DNA from: Caprella mutica | Lineage: Eukaryota; Arthropoda; Malacostraca; Amphipoda; Caprellidae | Direction of reading: 5' to 3' | DNA: 64,000 nt | NCBI GenBank assembly: GCA_947561585.1 | Contig: CANNZV010001614.1 | Location: forward strand, 61,266-125,265 | Shown here: positions 1-13,633 of the stretch, piece by piece | Position numbering within the stretch: position 1 is the first letter of the stretch | How the letters are laid out: each line of letters begins with the position of its first letter | The notes under the pieces: model-generated | The model's database searches: none | The model's input: the letters and a program-made list of their open reading frames with translations, nothing else | What the model was told of the DNA's origin: nothing | Made by a program: the position numbers and the translations under genes

Positions 1-3000
1 ATTTGAAATTAGGTACTATATGAAATATAGGTACTATTTGAAATTTAGGTACTATTTGAAATATAGGTACTATTTGAAATATAGGTACTATTTGAAATAT
101 AGGTACTAGCTATATGAAATATAGGTACTATATGAAATATAGGTACTATATGAAATATAGGTACTATATGAAATATAGGTACTATTTGAAATATAGGTAC
201 TATTTAAAATATAGGTACTATTTGAAATTAGGTACTATATGAAATATAGGTACTATTTGAAATATAGGTACTATTTGAAATATAGGTACTATTTGAAATA
301 TAGGTACTATTTGAAATATAGGTACTATTTGAAATATAGGTACTATTTGAAATATAGGTACTATTTGAAATATAGGTACTATTTGAAATATAGGTACTAT
401 TTGAAATATAGGTACTATTTGAAATATAGGTACTATTTGAAATATAGGTACTATTTGAAATATAGGTACTATTTGAAATATAGGTACTATTTGAAATATA
501 GGTACTATTTGAAATATAGGTACTATTTGAAATATAGGTACTATTTGAAATATAGGTACTATTTGAAATATAGGTACTATTTGAAATATAGGTACTATTT
601 GAAATATAGGTACTATTTGAAATATAGGTACTATTTGAAATATAGGTACTATTTGAAATATAGGTACTATTTGAAATATAGGTACTATTTGAAATATAGG
701 TACTATTTGAAATATAGGTACTATTTGAAATATAGGTACTATTTGAAATATAGGTACTATTTGAAATATATGTACTATTTGAAATATAGACACTATTTGA
801 AATATAGGTACTATTTGAAATATAGGTACTATTTGAAATATAGGTACTATTTGAAATATAGGTACTATTTGAAATATAGGTACTATTTGAAATTAGGTAC
901 TATATGAAATATAGGTACTATTTGAAATATAGGTACTATTTGAAATATAGGTACTATTTGAAATATAGGTACTATTTGAAATATAGGTACTATTTGAAAT
1001 ATAGGTACTATTTGAAATATAGGTACTATTTGAAATATAGGTACTATATTGAAATATAGGTACTATATTGAAATATAGGTACTATTTGAAATATAGGTAC
1101 TATTTGAAATATAGACACTATTTGAAATATAGGTACTATTTGAAATATAGGTACTATTTGAAATATAGGTACTATTTGAAATATAGGTACTATTTGAAAT
1201 ATAGGTACTATTTGAAATATAGGTACTATTTGAAATATAGGTACTATTTGAAATTAGGTACTATATGAAATATAGGTACTATTTGAAATATAGGTACTAT
1301 TTGAAATATAGGTACTATATTGAAATATAGGTACTATTTGAAATATAGGTACTATTTGAAATATAGACACTATTTGAAATATAGGTACTATTTGAAATAT
1401 AGGTACTATTTGAAATATAGGTACTATTTGAAATATAGGTACTATTTGAAATTAGGTACTATATGAATTATAGGTACTATTTGAAATATAGGTACTATTT
1501 GAAATATAGGTACTATTTGAAATATAGGTACTATTTGAAATATAGGTACTAGCTATATGAAATATAGGTACTATATGAAATATAGGTACTATATGAAATA
1601 TAGGTACTATATGAAATATAGGTACTATTTGAAATATAGGTACTATTTAAAATATAGGTACTATTTGAAATTAGGTACTATATGAAATATAGGTACTATT
1701 TGAAATATAGGTACTATTTGAAATATAGGTACTATTTGAAATATAGGTACTATTTGAAATATAGGTACTATTTGAAATATAGGTACTATTTGAAATATAG
1801 GTACTATTTGAAATATAGGTACTATTTGAAATATAGGTACTATTTGAAATATATGTACTATTTGAAATATAGACACTATTTGAAATATAGGTACTATTTG
1901 AAATAATAGTGGTACTATTTGAAATATAGGTACTATTTGAAATATAGGTACTATATGAAATATAGGTACTATTTGAAATATAGGTACTATTTGAAATATA
2001 GGTACTATTTGAAATATAGGTACTATTTGAAATATAGGTACTATTTGAAATATAGGTACTATTTGAAATATAGGTACTATTTGAAATATAGGTACTATTT
2101 GAAATATAGGTACTATTTGAAATATAGGTACTATTTGAAATATAGGTACTATTTGAAATATAGGTACTATTTGAAATATAGGTACTATTTGAAATATAGG
2201 TACTATTTGAAATATAGGTACTATTTGAAATATATGTACTATTTGAAATATAGACACTATTTGAAATATAGGTACTATTTGAAATATAGGTACTATTTGA
2301 AATATAGGTACTATTTGAAATATAGGTACTATTTGAAATATAGGTACTATTTGAAATTAGGTACTATATGAAATATAGGTACTATTTGAAATATAGGTAC
2401 TATTTGAAATATAGGTACTATTTGAAATATAGGTACTATTTGAAATATAGGTACTATTTGAAATATAGGTACTATTTGAAATATAGGTACTATTTGAAAT
2501 ATAGGTACTATATTGAAATATAGGTACTATATTGAAATATAGGTACTATTTGAAATATAGGTACTATTTGAAATATAGACACTATTTGAAATATAGGTAC
2601 TATTTGAAATATAGGTACTATTTGAAATATAGGTACTATTTGAAATATAGGTACTATTTGAAATATAGGTACTATTTGAAATATAGGTACTATTTGAAAT
2701 ATAGGTACTATTTGAAATTAGGTACTATATGAAATATAGGTACTATTTGAAATATAGGTACTATTTGAAATATAGGTACTATATTGAAATATAGGTACTA
2801 TTTGAAATATAGGTACTATTTGAAATATAGACACTATTTGAAATATAGGTACTATTTGAAATATAGGTACTATTTGAAATATAGGTACTATTTGAAATAT
2901 AGGTACTATTTGAAATTAGGTACTATATGAAATATAGGTACTATTTGAAATATAGGTACTATTTGAAATATAGGTACTAGCTATATGAAATATAGGTACT

Positions 3001-4345
3001 ATATGAAATATAGGTACTATATGAAATATAGGTACTATATGAAATATAGGTACTATTTGAAATATAGGTACTATTTAAAATATAGGTACTATTTGAAATT
3101 AGGTACTATATGAAATATAGGTACTATTTGAAATATAGGTACTATTTGAAATATAGGTACTATTTGAAATATAGGTACTATTTGAAATATAGGTACTATT
3201 TGAAATATAGGTACTATTTGAAATATAGGTACTATTTGAAATATAGGTACTATTTGAAATATAGGTACTATTTGAAATATAGGTACTATTTGAAATATAG
3301 GTACTATTTGAAATATAGGTACTATTTGAAATATAGGTACTATTTGAAATTAGGTACTATATGAAATATAGGTACTATTTGAAATATAGGTACTATTTGA
3401 AATATAGGTACTATTTGAAATATAGGTACTATTTGAAATATAGGTACTATTTGAAATATAGGTACTATTTGAAATATAGGTACTATTTGAAATATAGGTA
3501 CTATATTGAAATATAGGTACTATATTGAAATATAGGTACTATTTGAAATATAGGTACTATTTGAAATATAGACACTATTTGAAATATAGGTACTATTTGA
3601 AATATAGGTACTATTTGAAATATAGGTACTATTTGAAATATAGGTACTATTTGAAATATAGGTACTATTTGAAATATAGGTACTATTTGAAATATAGGTA
3701 CTATTTGAAATTAGGTACTATATGAAATATAGGTACTATTTGAAATATAGGTACTATTTGAAATATAGGTACTATATTGAAATATAGGTACTATTTGAAA
3801 TATAGGTACTATTTGAAATATAGACACTATTTGAAATATAGGTACTATTTGAAATATAGGTACTATTTGAAATATAGGTACTATTTGAAATATAGGTACT
3901 ATTTGAAATTAGGTACTATATGAAATATAGGTACTATTTGAAATATAGGTACTATTTGAAATATAGGTACTAGCTATATGAAATATAGGTACTATATGAA
4001 ATATAGGTACTATATGAAATATAGGTACTATATGAAATATAGGTACTATTTGAAATATAGGTACTATTTAAAATATAGGTACTATTTGAAATTAGGTACT
4101 ATATGAAATATAGGTACTATTTGAAATATAGGTACTATTTGAAATATAGGTACTATTTGAAATATAGGTACTATTTGAAATATAGGTACTATTTGAAATA
4201 TAGGTACTATTTGAAATATAGGTACTATTTGAAATATAGGTACTATTTGAAATATAGGTACTATTTGAAATATAGGTACTATTTGAAATATAGGTACTAT
4301 TTGAAATATAGGTACTATTTGAAATATAGATAGTATATGAAATTG
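1..4345. repeat. 18-bp satellite array with higher-order structure
   Basis: About 240 head-to-tail copies of an 18-bp unit (tttgaaatataggtacta), continuing past the left edge. Variants mark larger blocks: a shortened unit (gaaattaggtactatatg), a gacacta unit, a tgtacta unit and a rare tactagctatatg junction. The rare junction has its 'agc' at 108, 1551, 2979 and 3972. Intervals are 1443, 1428 and 993 bp, so whole blocks were duplicated and then changed length by whole 18-bp units. Because 18 is a multiple of 3, long open frames exist on both strands (repeats of KYRYYL or FQIVPI); these are side effects of the repeat, not genes. Confidence 0.97.
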
Positions 4346-4942
4346 GTAGGTAATTCTTCACTGGGATATTAATATGTGTTCAATACTCTTAAACGACTAC
4401 CGTCCTTTAAGGAGGACATTAGAAAAACATCAAATAATGTTTAAATTTATTCCATATAATCATACTTAAGCAATAAGAAGCGTACAAATAAATGTAAGCT
4501 ATGCCACATAATAATTTGAGATTTCGAACCACCCAAAGTTCTTCCCAAAGGACATTAGAAGTTCTTTCTCATTAAAAAGGTTATTTTTCTAATATAGATC
4601 TATATATAGTCTGGTATACAATTTATATTAGGCGTTAAAGGAATAACACGAAAATATTTTTAAATTGTAAATTGCATTATTTTTTCTTTTAATTTTGTAT
4701 CAGTATTTTTATCGTATTACTTCGAATCTTATAATATAATATTTATTGTTCCGAGCAATTACACCATAAAATAATGAAACAAAAGGCCTTTTCATAACGC
4801 AGAGAAAGAATAGGCCAGGATAACAATCAATTTATTGTAGAAAAAATGAGTTCTTTACCTTTGAAAATTCTTATTTCTTAATAGTTTAACTTTCAATTCT
4901 TATTGTGAAGTGGTAACAAATTCTAGCTTATTGAAAGCTATA
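4346..4942. other. AT-rich unique sequence, nothing recognised
   Basis: Non-repetitive AT-rich sequence between the satellite and the first TIR element. No open frame of interest, RNA gene or repeat seen. Confidence 0.6.
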
Positions 4943-6215
4943 GGGTCAGACGGGGTATCACTGCGCATACCCTTTTATGGGGTATCACTCCGCACCCCTT
5001 ATAATTTTAAAACCACTTGTATTAGCCTAAATAAACATCATGAAGCACCATTATCCTATGAATCTTTCTAGAGTTAAATTGCGATATATGTAGTGCTCTC
5101 AAACGATCTGAAAAAAGTTTGCACTGGTGATTTTTAAATCCCCCAACTCTACAATAACTCTTTTACCAAGATTTATAGATTCACTTTGTTTTAACATGTT
5201 AGCACAAACAATAAAATTTTCAAATTCTCAGTTTCAACTGTTTTCCTGACACAACCGTGCGCAGTGATACCCCAGATAATTTAGAGGTAGAGGGGTATCA
5301 TTGTGCATCATTAATAACCATATTTGTATGTGAATAAATATAAAAAATATTAGTTTTTAGCTCTTAATAAAGCCATAAATATTGAATAAGGTTTTATTTA
5401 ATTATAAATTTGATTAACAATAAACTTACAATCGTAGTAGCTATGCAACATGATGTGGGGGTATTAAAATAGGGAGAGTGGGTATTTAGGGTAGGGGTGA
5501 GAGCTTTTTGAATTAAATATTGATTAACAATAAACGTACGATCGTATTATATTACTTGATATAAGTAGTTAACTAGTTGCGTAAAATTTAATTGTTAAAT
5601 TTGTTGCAGATTCATTAAATATGTGTTTAAAAAGCAAGGGACAAGTAGATTGGGTAGAGGGCATGTAGAGAGGGAAATACAGACGTTCAGATGAGGGAGA
5701 GGAGGATTTAGATGTGGGAGAGGGGGAAATAGATGGGGGAGAGAGGGAAATAGATGGGGAAGAGAGAAAATTTAGATGGGAAGAGAGGAAGGTTTTGATG
5801 AGGAGAGAGTGTGATTAGAATGATAGGAGAGGGGGATTTAGATGGGAAGAGAGGGGGATTAAGATGGGAGGAGAAGGATATTTAGATGGGGAAAGAAGGG
5901 GGTTTAGATAGGGGGGAGAAGGAGCATTAAAATGGGGACAGGAGGTATTTCGGTAGGAGAGAGAAGTGCTGTATATATGCAATGCGCAGTAATACCCCTT
6001 CATGTGCGCAGTGATACCCCAATGCACTCACTAAAAGTTACGCACAAAAATTGCCAATAAGTATTTTATTTATTTTGCTATTACTTCGAAACTAGTTGAG
6101 AACCATTCTCATTCATGACCATTTCATCACGAGAAAAAGAGTTTCTCCCGTACATTTAGTTTTCGAGAAAATACAGAGTTTGCGGGATTGTGCGCAGTGA
6201 TACCCCGTCCGACTG
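4943..6215. mobile_element. Non-autonomous TIR DNA transposon, copy 1 (full form)
   Basis: Left end reads gggtcagacggggtatcact and the right end, reverse complemented, reads cagtcggacggggtatcact, so there are terminal inverted repeats of about 25 bp with few mismatches. A TA dinucleotide lies directly outside both ends (4941-4942 and 6216-6217), as expected for Tc1/mariner-type TA insertion. The motif ggggtatcactgcgca or its complement recurs several times inside. No transposase is encoded. A second copy lies at 11508-12372 and matches closely through the shared parts, which defines this as a dispersed family. Superfamily assignment rests only on the TA flanks. Confidence 0.8.
5655..5965. repeat. 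G/A-rich minisatellite inside TIR element copy 1
   Basis: Irregular repeats around gatgggagagaggg, strongly purine-rich on the plus strand, with units of roughly 20-30 bp. It sits in the segment that copy 2 of the element lacks. The minus-strand open frame here (5815-6027) is proline/serine-rich low-complexity translation and not accepted as a gene. Confidence 0.8.
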
Positions 6216-6217
6216 TA

Positions 6218-7363
6218 CATATTTTTATATGAACACTTTAGAAATTTGTTAACATATTTTTTGTCACATAATGTAATAATGTAAAATTTGAATTATTGTA
6301 GATCGAGAAAAAATATATTTTTAGTGAAATTTTTTAATTATACTTTTATATTTTATATCTATATATAGACCGAGTCCATGAAATATATAATATAACTAAT
6401 TTTTATGAATAATAATAGTTGTTCAAGAGCACTAACCCCATATTTAAATGAGAAAATTTTCACTGAAAGAACTTATTAACACGATAGTCCAAGATGAAAA
6501 TTACACAGCAAAATGCCACAAAAATTCATCCACAAATGCCATAGTGTTAGCCATTCCATGTTGGCGGTACTGTTGACACCCTAATTTGATCTGAAATCAA
6601 TAGCCAAAGCATGGATTTGATTAGCAATCAGGTTACAACCACACTGACACACAGGGTCAATGTCATAATGATGTTATAACTCAGTTAGCAATTTGCTTAT
6701 CCCAAACACTACAGAAATCTATTGAACAACTTGCAGGATTAGGGACAACACTCACAGTGATGTCCAATGCATGTTAGGAACCTCGGATATCTAACAAATA
6801 ATATTATTAAAACAAATATGTGAACTGATCGATTTAAATCAATAATTTTGAAAAATAATATATTCAGAAGAATGCTATCCATGAATTCTAATTTGCCGAA
6901 ATGAAATTCTATCAGATATTTTCAATTTTATTTAATATTTGGACCAGCCCCCGCCACCTCCCAATCAGGTGAACTGAGGTGCTGGCGAAGTGAAACCCTA
7001 GCAATTGAGGTACAATCAAAGGTGTTCCTTTTCACCCGAACCAATTACCTTTGGTTTATTTCGCTTCATTTTCCTCCTTTGTAACTGTACGCAATCTAAT
7101 ATTTTATCCTTAGTTTCTCCTTTGGGAACAAGAACGTCGAAATGTGGTAACTTTGAAAGTATTTCTTTGTCTTGTTTCACTCTGTCTTCATTGGTTATTT
7201 GTATTGCAATGATTCAATGAGATGTATTTAATAGGTAAACAATATTGTAATTCGGTGTATTAAAAAAGAATAGGAATATCACTATAGTTAATGTAATCTT
7301 AATTTGATATAAAAATTAATTCATTGTGTGAAATATGAATACTTTGATTATAATTTATTTTTC

Positions 7364-7365
<2 letters not shown>
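6218..7365. other. Unique sequence, nothing recognised
   Basis: AT-rich sequence with a somewhat GC-richer stretch near 6940-7010. The 71-codon open frame at 7005-7220 resembles no family I know and I leave it unassigned. Confidence 0.5.
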
Positions 7366-7398
<33 letters not shown>

Positions 7399-7850
7399 CT
7401 TTATTGAAAAAAAACACATCAAATTTACATAAAAACAACAAACATTCACTACATTATTATTCCAAGCCTATACGAAGTATTAGTTACAAAAGTAACTAAA
7501 CTTTTTAGGCACTATCTAATTAAAGCATTCGAATATAATATGATATAATATGAGAACATTAAAAAAAAAGACATCAAAAAGAACAGAAGTGAGAAAAGAG
7601 AAAAAAAATAATGATTCCTAGCATACTACAATAAATAAAAGTCCAAAAGGTATTGTTTATATTTCTTTTTAAAAATGAATAAGGAAGAGCTATTTCTAAT
7701 ATCTAGAGGAATAGTATTCCAGTTAGATGGACCTTGATATGAAAAGGACTTTTGACTAGTTGTGAGCCTATGATAGGAAGGAAATATAGAATTATTAACG
7801 CAATGAACACTATTTATATTCAAGTATGATAAAAATCAAAGACAAACTAA
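7366..7850 (-). pseudogene. 5'-truncated LINE retrotransposon, C-terminus of reverse transcriptase
   Basis: On the minus strand 7823-7626 encodes a C-terminal tail typical of non-LTR reverse transcriptases: a FSYQGPSNWNTIPLDIRN block (the G-P-x-x-W-N-x-(I/L)-P signature) followed by FKKKYKQYLL before the stop. The 3' untranslated part contains an AATAAAG-like signal and ends in an ATT microsatellite (plus strand TAA units, about 7366-7398), a common tail for insect LINEs. Only about the last 65 codons remain and no reverse transcriptase active-site motif is present, so this is a dead 5'-truncated insertion. The clade is not determined. Confidence 0.75.
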
Positions 7851-7957
7851 AATCTGAAATTACATTAATTAATCACCGGCTTCATTGTCACGTAATATTT
7901 GTATTATATATTTCTTATTAAAATTTTAAAGGTACCCCTAATAACATTCATATATAG

Positions 7958-8213
7958 ATTAGAACAGGTAATTTTAGAGCGCATACCTTCGCCACTGCTA
8001 CACGTTTTTTTCTTTTAGACCTACTCGTGACCTTGACCTTTGACATTTGACCCGTTTGGTCCCAAAAGCTCATCAAATGGTTCCTGGATAATGACCAATC
8101 GTCCTACCAAATTTCAGGCAATTTGGTTGGATAGACTTTTGAGTTATGCGAATAACAAGATTTATAATAAATATATAAATGCCGATTAAAACATTATCTT
8201 CCTCAATTTTGCG
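7958..8213 (-). mobile_element. TCAAGGTCA-bearing Helitron-like element, copy A (short form)
   Basis: Minus-strand copy. Reverse complemented, it ends in gcgaaggtatgcgctct, followed by sequence ending near ttcta. Internally it has the family words for 'aaatttggt...gacgattggtcat' and an exact TGACCTTGA at 8028-8036. The 5' end is diverged. It carries a single internal module. Confidence 0.7.
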
Positions 8214-9000
8214 ATATAGGAATATTTTATTTGGATCTCCCCATATTCATTCCAAGAGAGTTCCTACTATCATAATAGGAGCTCTCTATTATTTTTCGGT
8301 GGCCCCACCATAACTTTTTATTTGGGTTGTTGACTATAAACTCGAATACATTGAATGAGAATACTTAGTATAATATTAATATCATTTGATTATAATGCAG
8401 TATAGACAAGCATTATTAATCGTATTCATAAGTAACATGCACAGTGTTCTGGTTTATTAAACAGATGACTGGTAGATTCATCTGATTGGTGCAATGTTTG
8501 AGACCCGAACTAAAAATAACTGAATAGAAGCAGCACTTCAAGACATGAATTAATCAGTAAAACGGTGCATACAACAGAAATGATTAAGCTGGAGAGTGAA
8601 TATTTGATCTTTGGCTCTTGTCTGAAGTTAGGGGAAGAGGGTTTTCATATGAATATTTGATTAAAGGAGTAAATAATGGACTTTTGTCTTAACCCTAGAA
8701 ACCTGACCGCTGGTTTGGGAGAACCAGCACTCATGGAAAAATATTTATTTTAATTCTAAAACTGTTGGTAGTTGTCTTTTCAGGACATTTACTTTCTTAC
8801 AGGATTACACACAATAATTAGACAAGAATGAAGGTGATGAATGGTAAGTTAATCATATTATGGGCATTTTTTTTAAATATATTAGGTGTAAGTCAGTGAT
8901 CTAGGCATCAGGTGTGGTTGAGAACATAAGGGTGAATGTCTCGCTAGAATCAGTTATCTGTAAACATTAGTGACGTGTGCCAGAATTGCGCGCGATTACA
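8214..9000. other. Unique sequence, nothing recognised
   Basis: AT-rich sequence without a recognisable gene or repeat. Confidence 0.5.
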
Positions 9001-9128
9001 GGAAAGTTCACCGCCTTCAATTCACCGCCGGAAAGTTCACTGTACTCAATTCACCGCATGGAAAGTTCATCGCAACTCAATTCACAGCATGGAAAGTTCA
9101 CCGCAACTCAATTCACCGCATATATGTA
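9001..9128. repeat. 31-bp minisatellite, about 4 copies
   Basis: Units of the form ggaaagttcaccgcaactc plus aattcaccgcat, with the last units closest to identical. Two overlapping open frames here arise from the repeat. Confidence 0.85.
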
Positions 9129-11507
9129 AATTTCAATTTAAGTTATTCTTATTGTTTTTTTTATCATTAAGTCAAAAAAATTCCTTTCTGTCAGTGAATT
9201 GGATAAAATACTTATTTAACATTAGAACATTTTTCATTTCGTTCACCCTCAAATAGTACATAATTCAGTAACTATATTTGTACTTCAATTATTTAATTTC
9301 CATATTACTGCTTCATAATTTTGATTTAATAACATATATTCATACTAAAAATGTATTACATTAAAATATCGTTTCCCACATCATGATAATATCAATTATC
9401 AAACCTTTTGCCCTTTCAACAATCAAACTCATTGGTGTTTAATTAAAGGGAAAATGTAATGGCAGATTTAGCAGCTAATTATTGTAGTACCAACTGGTAT
9501 ACAAAATTTCAATCTGGTTTAGGTGGTTTGGTTTTAAATACATGTTTTACTCCAAAAACAAGAAATAAAGCGCAAAAGGGAATTTATATAATATATATTA
9601 ATTCATACTCCGGTCATGTAGAATATTTCATAAAATATTATTGTTTTACCGATAAAGCAAATAATTATTTCTATTGAGTATAATAGAATTACGAATATAT
9701 CTGACTATATAAGAAGTGATTAATGTTCTGTTTAATAACTATCAATTTGGATGAAAAAATTAGTCAAAGGAAAACACGCGGATATTTTTAATTTTACCAG
9801 AAATGATTCATCAATCTGTTATTTTTTTTTAATTAATCAGTGATGTGGGAGTCCTTTTTCAATCAAATTGTGATTAGTTCGGTTAGGTTTTTAATAGAGC
9901 TAGTGATACAGCTTATAATTCATTCAGGATTAATTAATAATCAATATAAAAGATATTATTTACATCATAACGTTCTACATTTCCAATGTAGTTCATCAAT
10001 ACAAACGAGTTTTATCAAATTGGTAATAATTGCCATGTGTTCATTTTTAGTATTAGTTGTTGAATAAATAAATATGACATAACTAAAACATGATTGCAAC
10101 ACTTATTATATGTTTTAATATTACAATTATACAATTTGCAATATTTTTCAGAATTCTGTAAAAATATAGAAAGTAATCTTAATTATTTAATAAGGTAACC
10201 ATTCAAAATCTAGGGTATTTCTCTAATTTAATATTAAAAACATGATTTATTCTATAAAAACCAAACTAACTATCAATCATGATTACCAATACTTTAAAAT
10301 AAGCCAATCAATCAATAGAATGCTAGCAAGCTATCAATAAGCGGCAAATCATCTTCCAATATCTATTGCATTTCGGAATCATGGAACTGTTCATTAATCA
10401 TTGAGCGTTTATAAATCAATCGGGAAAATGTCAAGCAGGCCTATGTTTCTTATCATTGGGAGTAATGTACTAGCAGTGAAATAAATGGAAAGGAGGGTAT
10501 ATCAGCGCCTGGTAAATTTGGTAAAGGGTATATCTGATAAGAGTACCTTCATTTACACTTAATTTATGTTACTGATAATGCTGAATAGCTCATCAACCTT
10601 ATTTATTCTTCATTTGTTTAATTTCCATATTACTGCTTCATAATGTTGATGTGACGATATATATCCATATTAAATTCGTATTAAATTATAATATTAATTC
10701 AATAAATCCTTGTTGAAAGACTTAGGCCTTCTAATTTACTCCACTTATTAGTAAAATGAATTAAGGAGAGCTTGAAAATATATTTTAAAGATTCTAAAAT
10801 ATATAGAGAAAAGAAAAGGATTTTTCATTCCGGTTCAGAATTTTAATAGGGAAGCATTTCTTAATATTCTACAGCACCAACCTAATTTCCTATAGGGTAT
10901 CGACATTTTCATGTCCTCTTGAAATGTCACCTTGTGAGTTATAAATATCATATTAAGATGCCTATGTACAACCTTGACTTTATTGTATTTTTAATACAAA
11001 CATAGTAAATAAATAATTACGAATATACCACTTCACTCATTAGAGGATAAACGATTACGGAATTAAAAATACCATTTTCAAAAGCTACTACGACTATTTC
11101 TACAAAACCTTTAAAAGAGATCTGTGCGGTTTTCATTTGTTCTCATATTATAGAACAAAATATATACATAGTCTTGAATACAATAGGATCAAGTTTTAAA
11201 TCCAAAAAGATATTCGAAGAATTGAATTGATGAAAGTAAATACGTACAACAATTGTGAATTGATTAAAATCTGAATAGTTGCATGTCCATTTTGTATTGG
11301 ATATGATGTATATGACATATATGTGTGTGTGAATACAATATGCTGTTATTATAGATATTGTAAAGAAAAAAATATATTGTTATTATAAAACTAGTATAGA
11401 AAAACAATATGCTGTTTAAATTTTACTATACATTATTTATTAATAAATTATTGATGGCATGCATTAAAATATTTTAATTTTCTTTTACAATACAATTTCC
11501 TACATTT
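9129..11507. other. Unique AT-rich sequence with one diverged dispersed duplicate
   Basis: No gene recognised. Segments 9291-9375 and 10615-10695 share a run around atttccatattactgcttca and then diverge, so they are two copies of an unnamed dispersed repeat. Open frames at 9459-9677 and 9840-10067 have no family signature. Confidence 0.5.
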
Positions 11508-12372
11508 GGGGTCAGACGGGGTATCACTGCGCATACCCTTTTTATGGGGTATCACTCCGCACCCCGTATAATTTAAAAACTACTTGTTTTAGCCTAAATC
11601 TGATTGCACCATCAGTTCCAACATCTTCTTTTCTCCCACATACATCATGAAGCACCATTATCATATTAGTATTTCTAGAGTTAAGTCACGATATATGTAG
11701 TGCTCTCAGAATGATCTGAAAGAAGTTTGCGCTGGTGATTTTTAAATCCCGCAAACTCTCCATTATCTCTTTTACCAAGATTTATAGATTCATATAATTT
11801 GAACATGTTATCAATATCAATAACAGTTACAGTATGTCAAATAATCAACTTCTCAGTTTCACCGGTTTTACGGCCACAACTGAGCGCAGTGATACCCCAG
11901 ATAATTAAGAGGTAGAGGAGTATCACTGCGCATCATTAATAACCATATTTGTATGTTCATAAATATAAAAAATATGAGTTTTTAGCTCTTAATAAAGGTA
12001 TAAATATTGAATAAGGTGTTATTTAATTATAAATTTGATTAACAATAAACTTACGATCGTAGTAGCTATGCAACTTGATGTGGGGGTATTAAAATAGGGA
12101 GAGTGGGTATTTAGGGGGGGGGGGTGAGAGCTCATTGAATTAAATATTGATTAAAACAAAACGTACGATCGCATTATATTACTTGATATAAGTAGTTAAC
12201 TAGTTGCGTAAAATTTAAGTGTTAAATTTTTTGCAGATTCATTAAATATGTGTTGAGAACCATCCTCATTCATGACCATTTCATCACGAGAAAAAGAGAT
12301 TCTCTTGTACCTTTAGTTTTCGAGTAAATACAGAGTTTGCAGGATTGTGCGCAGTGATACCCCGTCCAACCC
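11508..12372. mobile_element. Non-autonomous TIR DNA transposon, copy 2 (internally deleted)
   Basis: Left end gggtcagacggggtatcact and right end (reverse complement) gggttggacggggtatcact match copy 1 at 4943-6215. Interior order is the same, but it jumps from aaatatgtgtt directly to gagaaccat, skipping about 400 bp that in copy 1 holds the purine-rich minisatellite. TA follows the right end; the left flank is TT, so the duplication is imperfect or mutated. Confidence 0.8.
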
Positions 12373-12937
12373 TATCAATTTTACTACTTGATCGCCTGTA
12401 AATAATTACCTATAATACACTTAATATGATTATTTAATTCAATGAATAGATTAAGATAAATAAAATAGTTATAACGATGTAACATTTGAATAAGTAATTC
12501 TTTGATATAGGACATTGTACTGTACAATTTCAATCTTAATTTATATATTAATTTGGTTGGTTTATAGTTAGAATTGCTGAATATTACTGTTTACATAGTA
12601 TTCTGCTTGAAATGGAAATAAGAACTGTTTGTTTTCACATTGTTGGTAGTATAATGAATGGAAATTAGTATATTAATGTTTAGTCTGATTCAATAAATAG
12701 GTATGAGGATTTATTTACATGCTGTATTTTTTCAGTATAAATTCAAGGTGAAAAAATAGGAATACTAGATACTATATATAATGTGAAAGAATGATTAATA
12801 CTATAAAATAATCATTGAATATATAACTAATAATTTTTTCATTATATTTTTTTCAAGGACAAATGCTATTATTTTATACATAAGGTTATTTTCATTCAAA
12901 TGCGTTTATAAAGAGTGAAAGTGTAACTTTAACTGTT
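12373..12937. other. Unique AT-rich sequence, nothing recognised
   Basis: No gene, repeat or RNA signature seen. Confidence 0.5.
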
Positions 12938-13546
12938 ATTACCTTCGCAGAATGCGGGAAGGTCATATTTTCATCGGAATTTATTTATTTATTTATTTAT
13001 CATCTTGTTATCCGATTAACTGAAAAAGTATTCAACCAAATTGCCTGAAATTTGGTGAAGCGATTGGTCCATGTCCAGTGACCTACTGCTAAAATTATCG
13101 GAGCGACCCGGTCAAAGGTCAAGGTCATAGTCATTTATAACTGAAAAAGTATTGAACCATATTGCATAAAACTCGGTGGGACGATCGGTCAATATACAGG
13201 AACCATTTTTTTAGATTTTGGGAACGATCGGGTCAAAGGTCAAAGACAATGGTCAGGCCATTTGTAATTCAATAACTCTAAAAGTATTCAACCAAATTGT
13301 CTGAAATTTGATGGGACGATTGGTCAATGTCCAGGAACGATCTGGTAGAATTTTGGAAGCGATCCGGTCAAAGGTCAAGTTCAAGGTAATTTATAACTCG
13401 ATAACTCGAAAAGTGTTTTACCATATTGCATGAAACTTGGTGGGACGATTGGTTATTATCCAGTTAGCAGTTTCTTAAATTTTGGGAGAGAACAGGTCAA
13501 AACAGAGGCGAAGGTATGCACTCTACCGAGTGCACATAATCTAGTT
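12938..13546 (+). mobile_element. TCAAGGTCA-bearing Helitron-like element, copy B (long form)
   Basis: Starts ttaccttcgcagaatgcggg, then a TTTA run. It holds four diverged tandem modules of about 115 bp (each: gaaatttggtgggacgattgg, then a 'cca(g)gaac' word, then ttgggagcgat, then ggtcaaaggtcaaggtc). It ends gcgaaggtatgc, a hairpin tgcactc-tacc-gagtgca, cataat, CTAG, then TT. TCAAGGTCA is exact at 13119-13127. The nearest relative is the copy at 48945-49505. No coding capacity. Confidence 0.8.
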
Positions 13547-13633
13547 GTAAATAGAATAAAGTGTTCACAACAGACTATGCATACGAATATATAACATTTT
13601 ATTAATTACTCAGGTAACCATGTTTCTTTGGTC

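Noticed and set aside
239..907. Long open frames of KYRYYL or FQIVPI repeats in the 18-bp satellite
   Set aside because: The unit is 18 bp with no stop in these frames; both strands are open at once and codon content is fixed by the repeat. No start context, domain or flanking gene structure.
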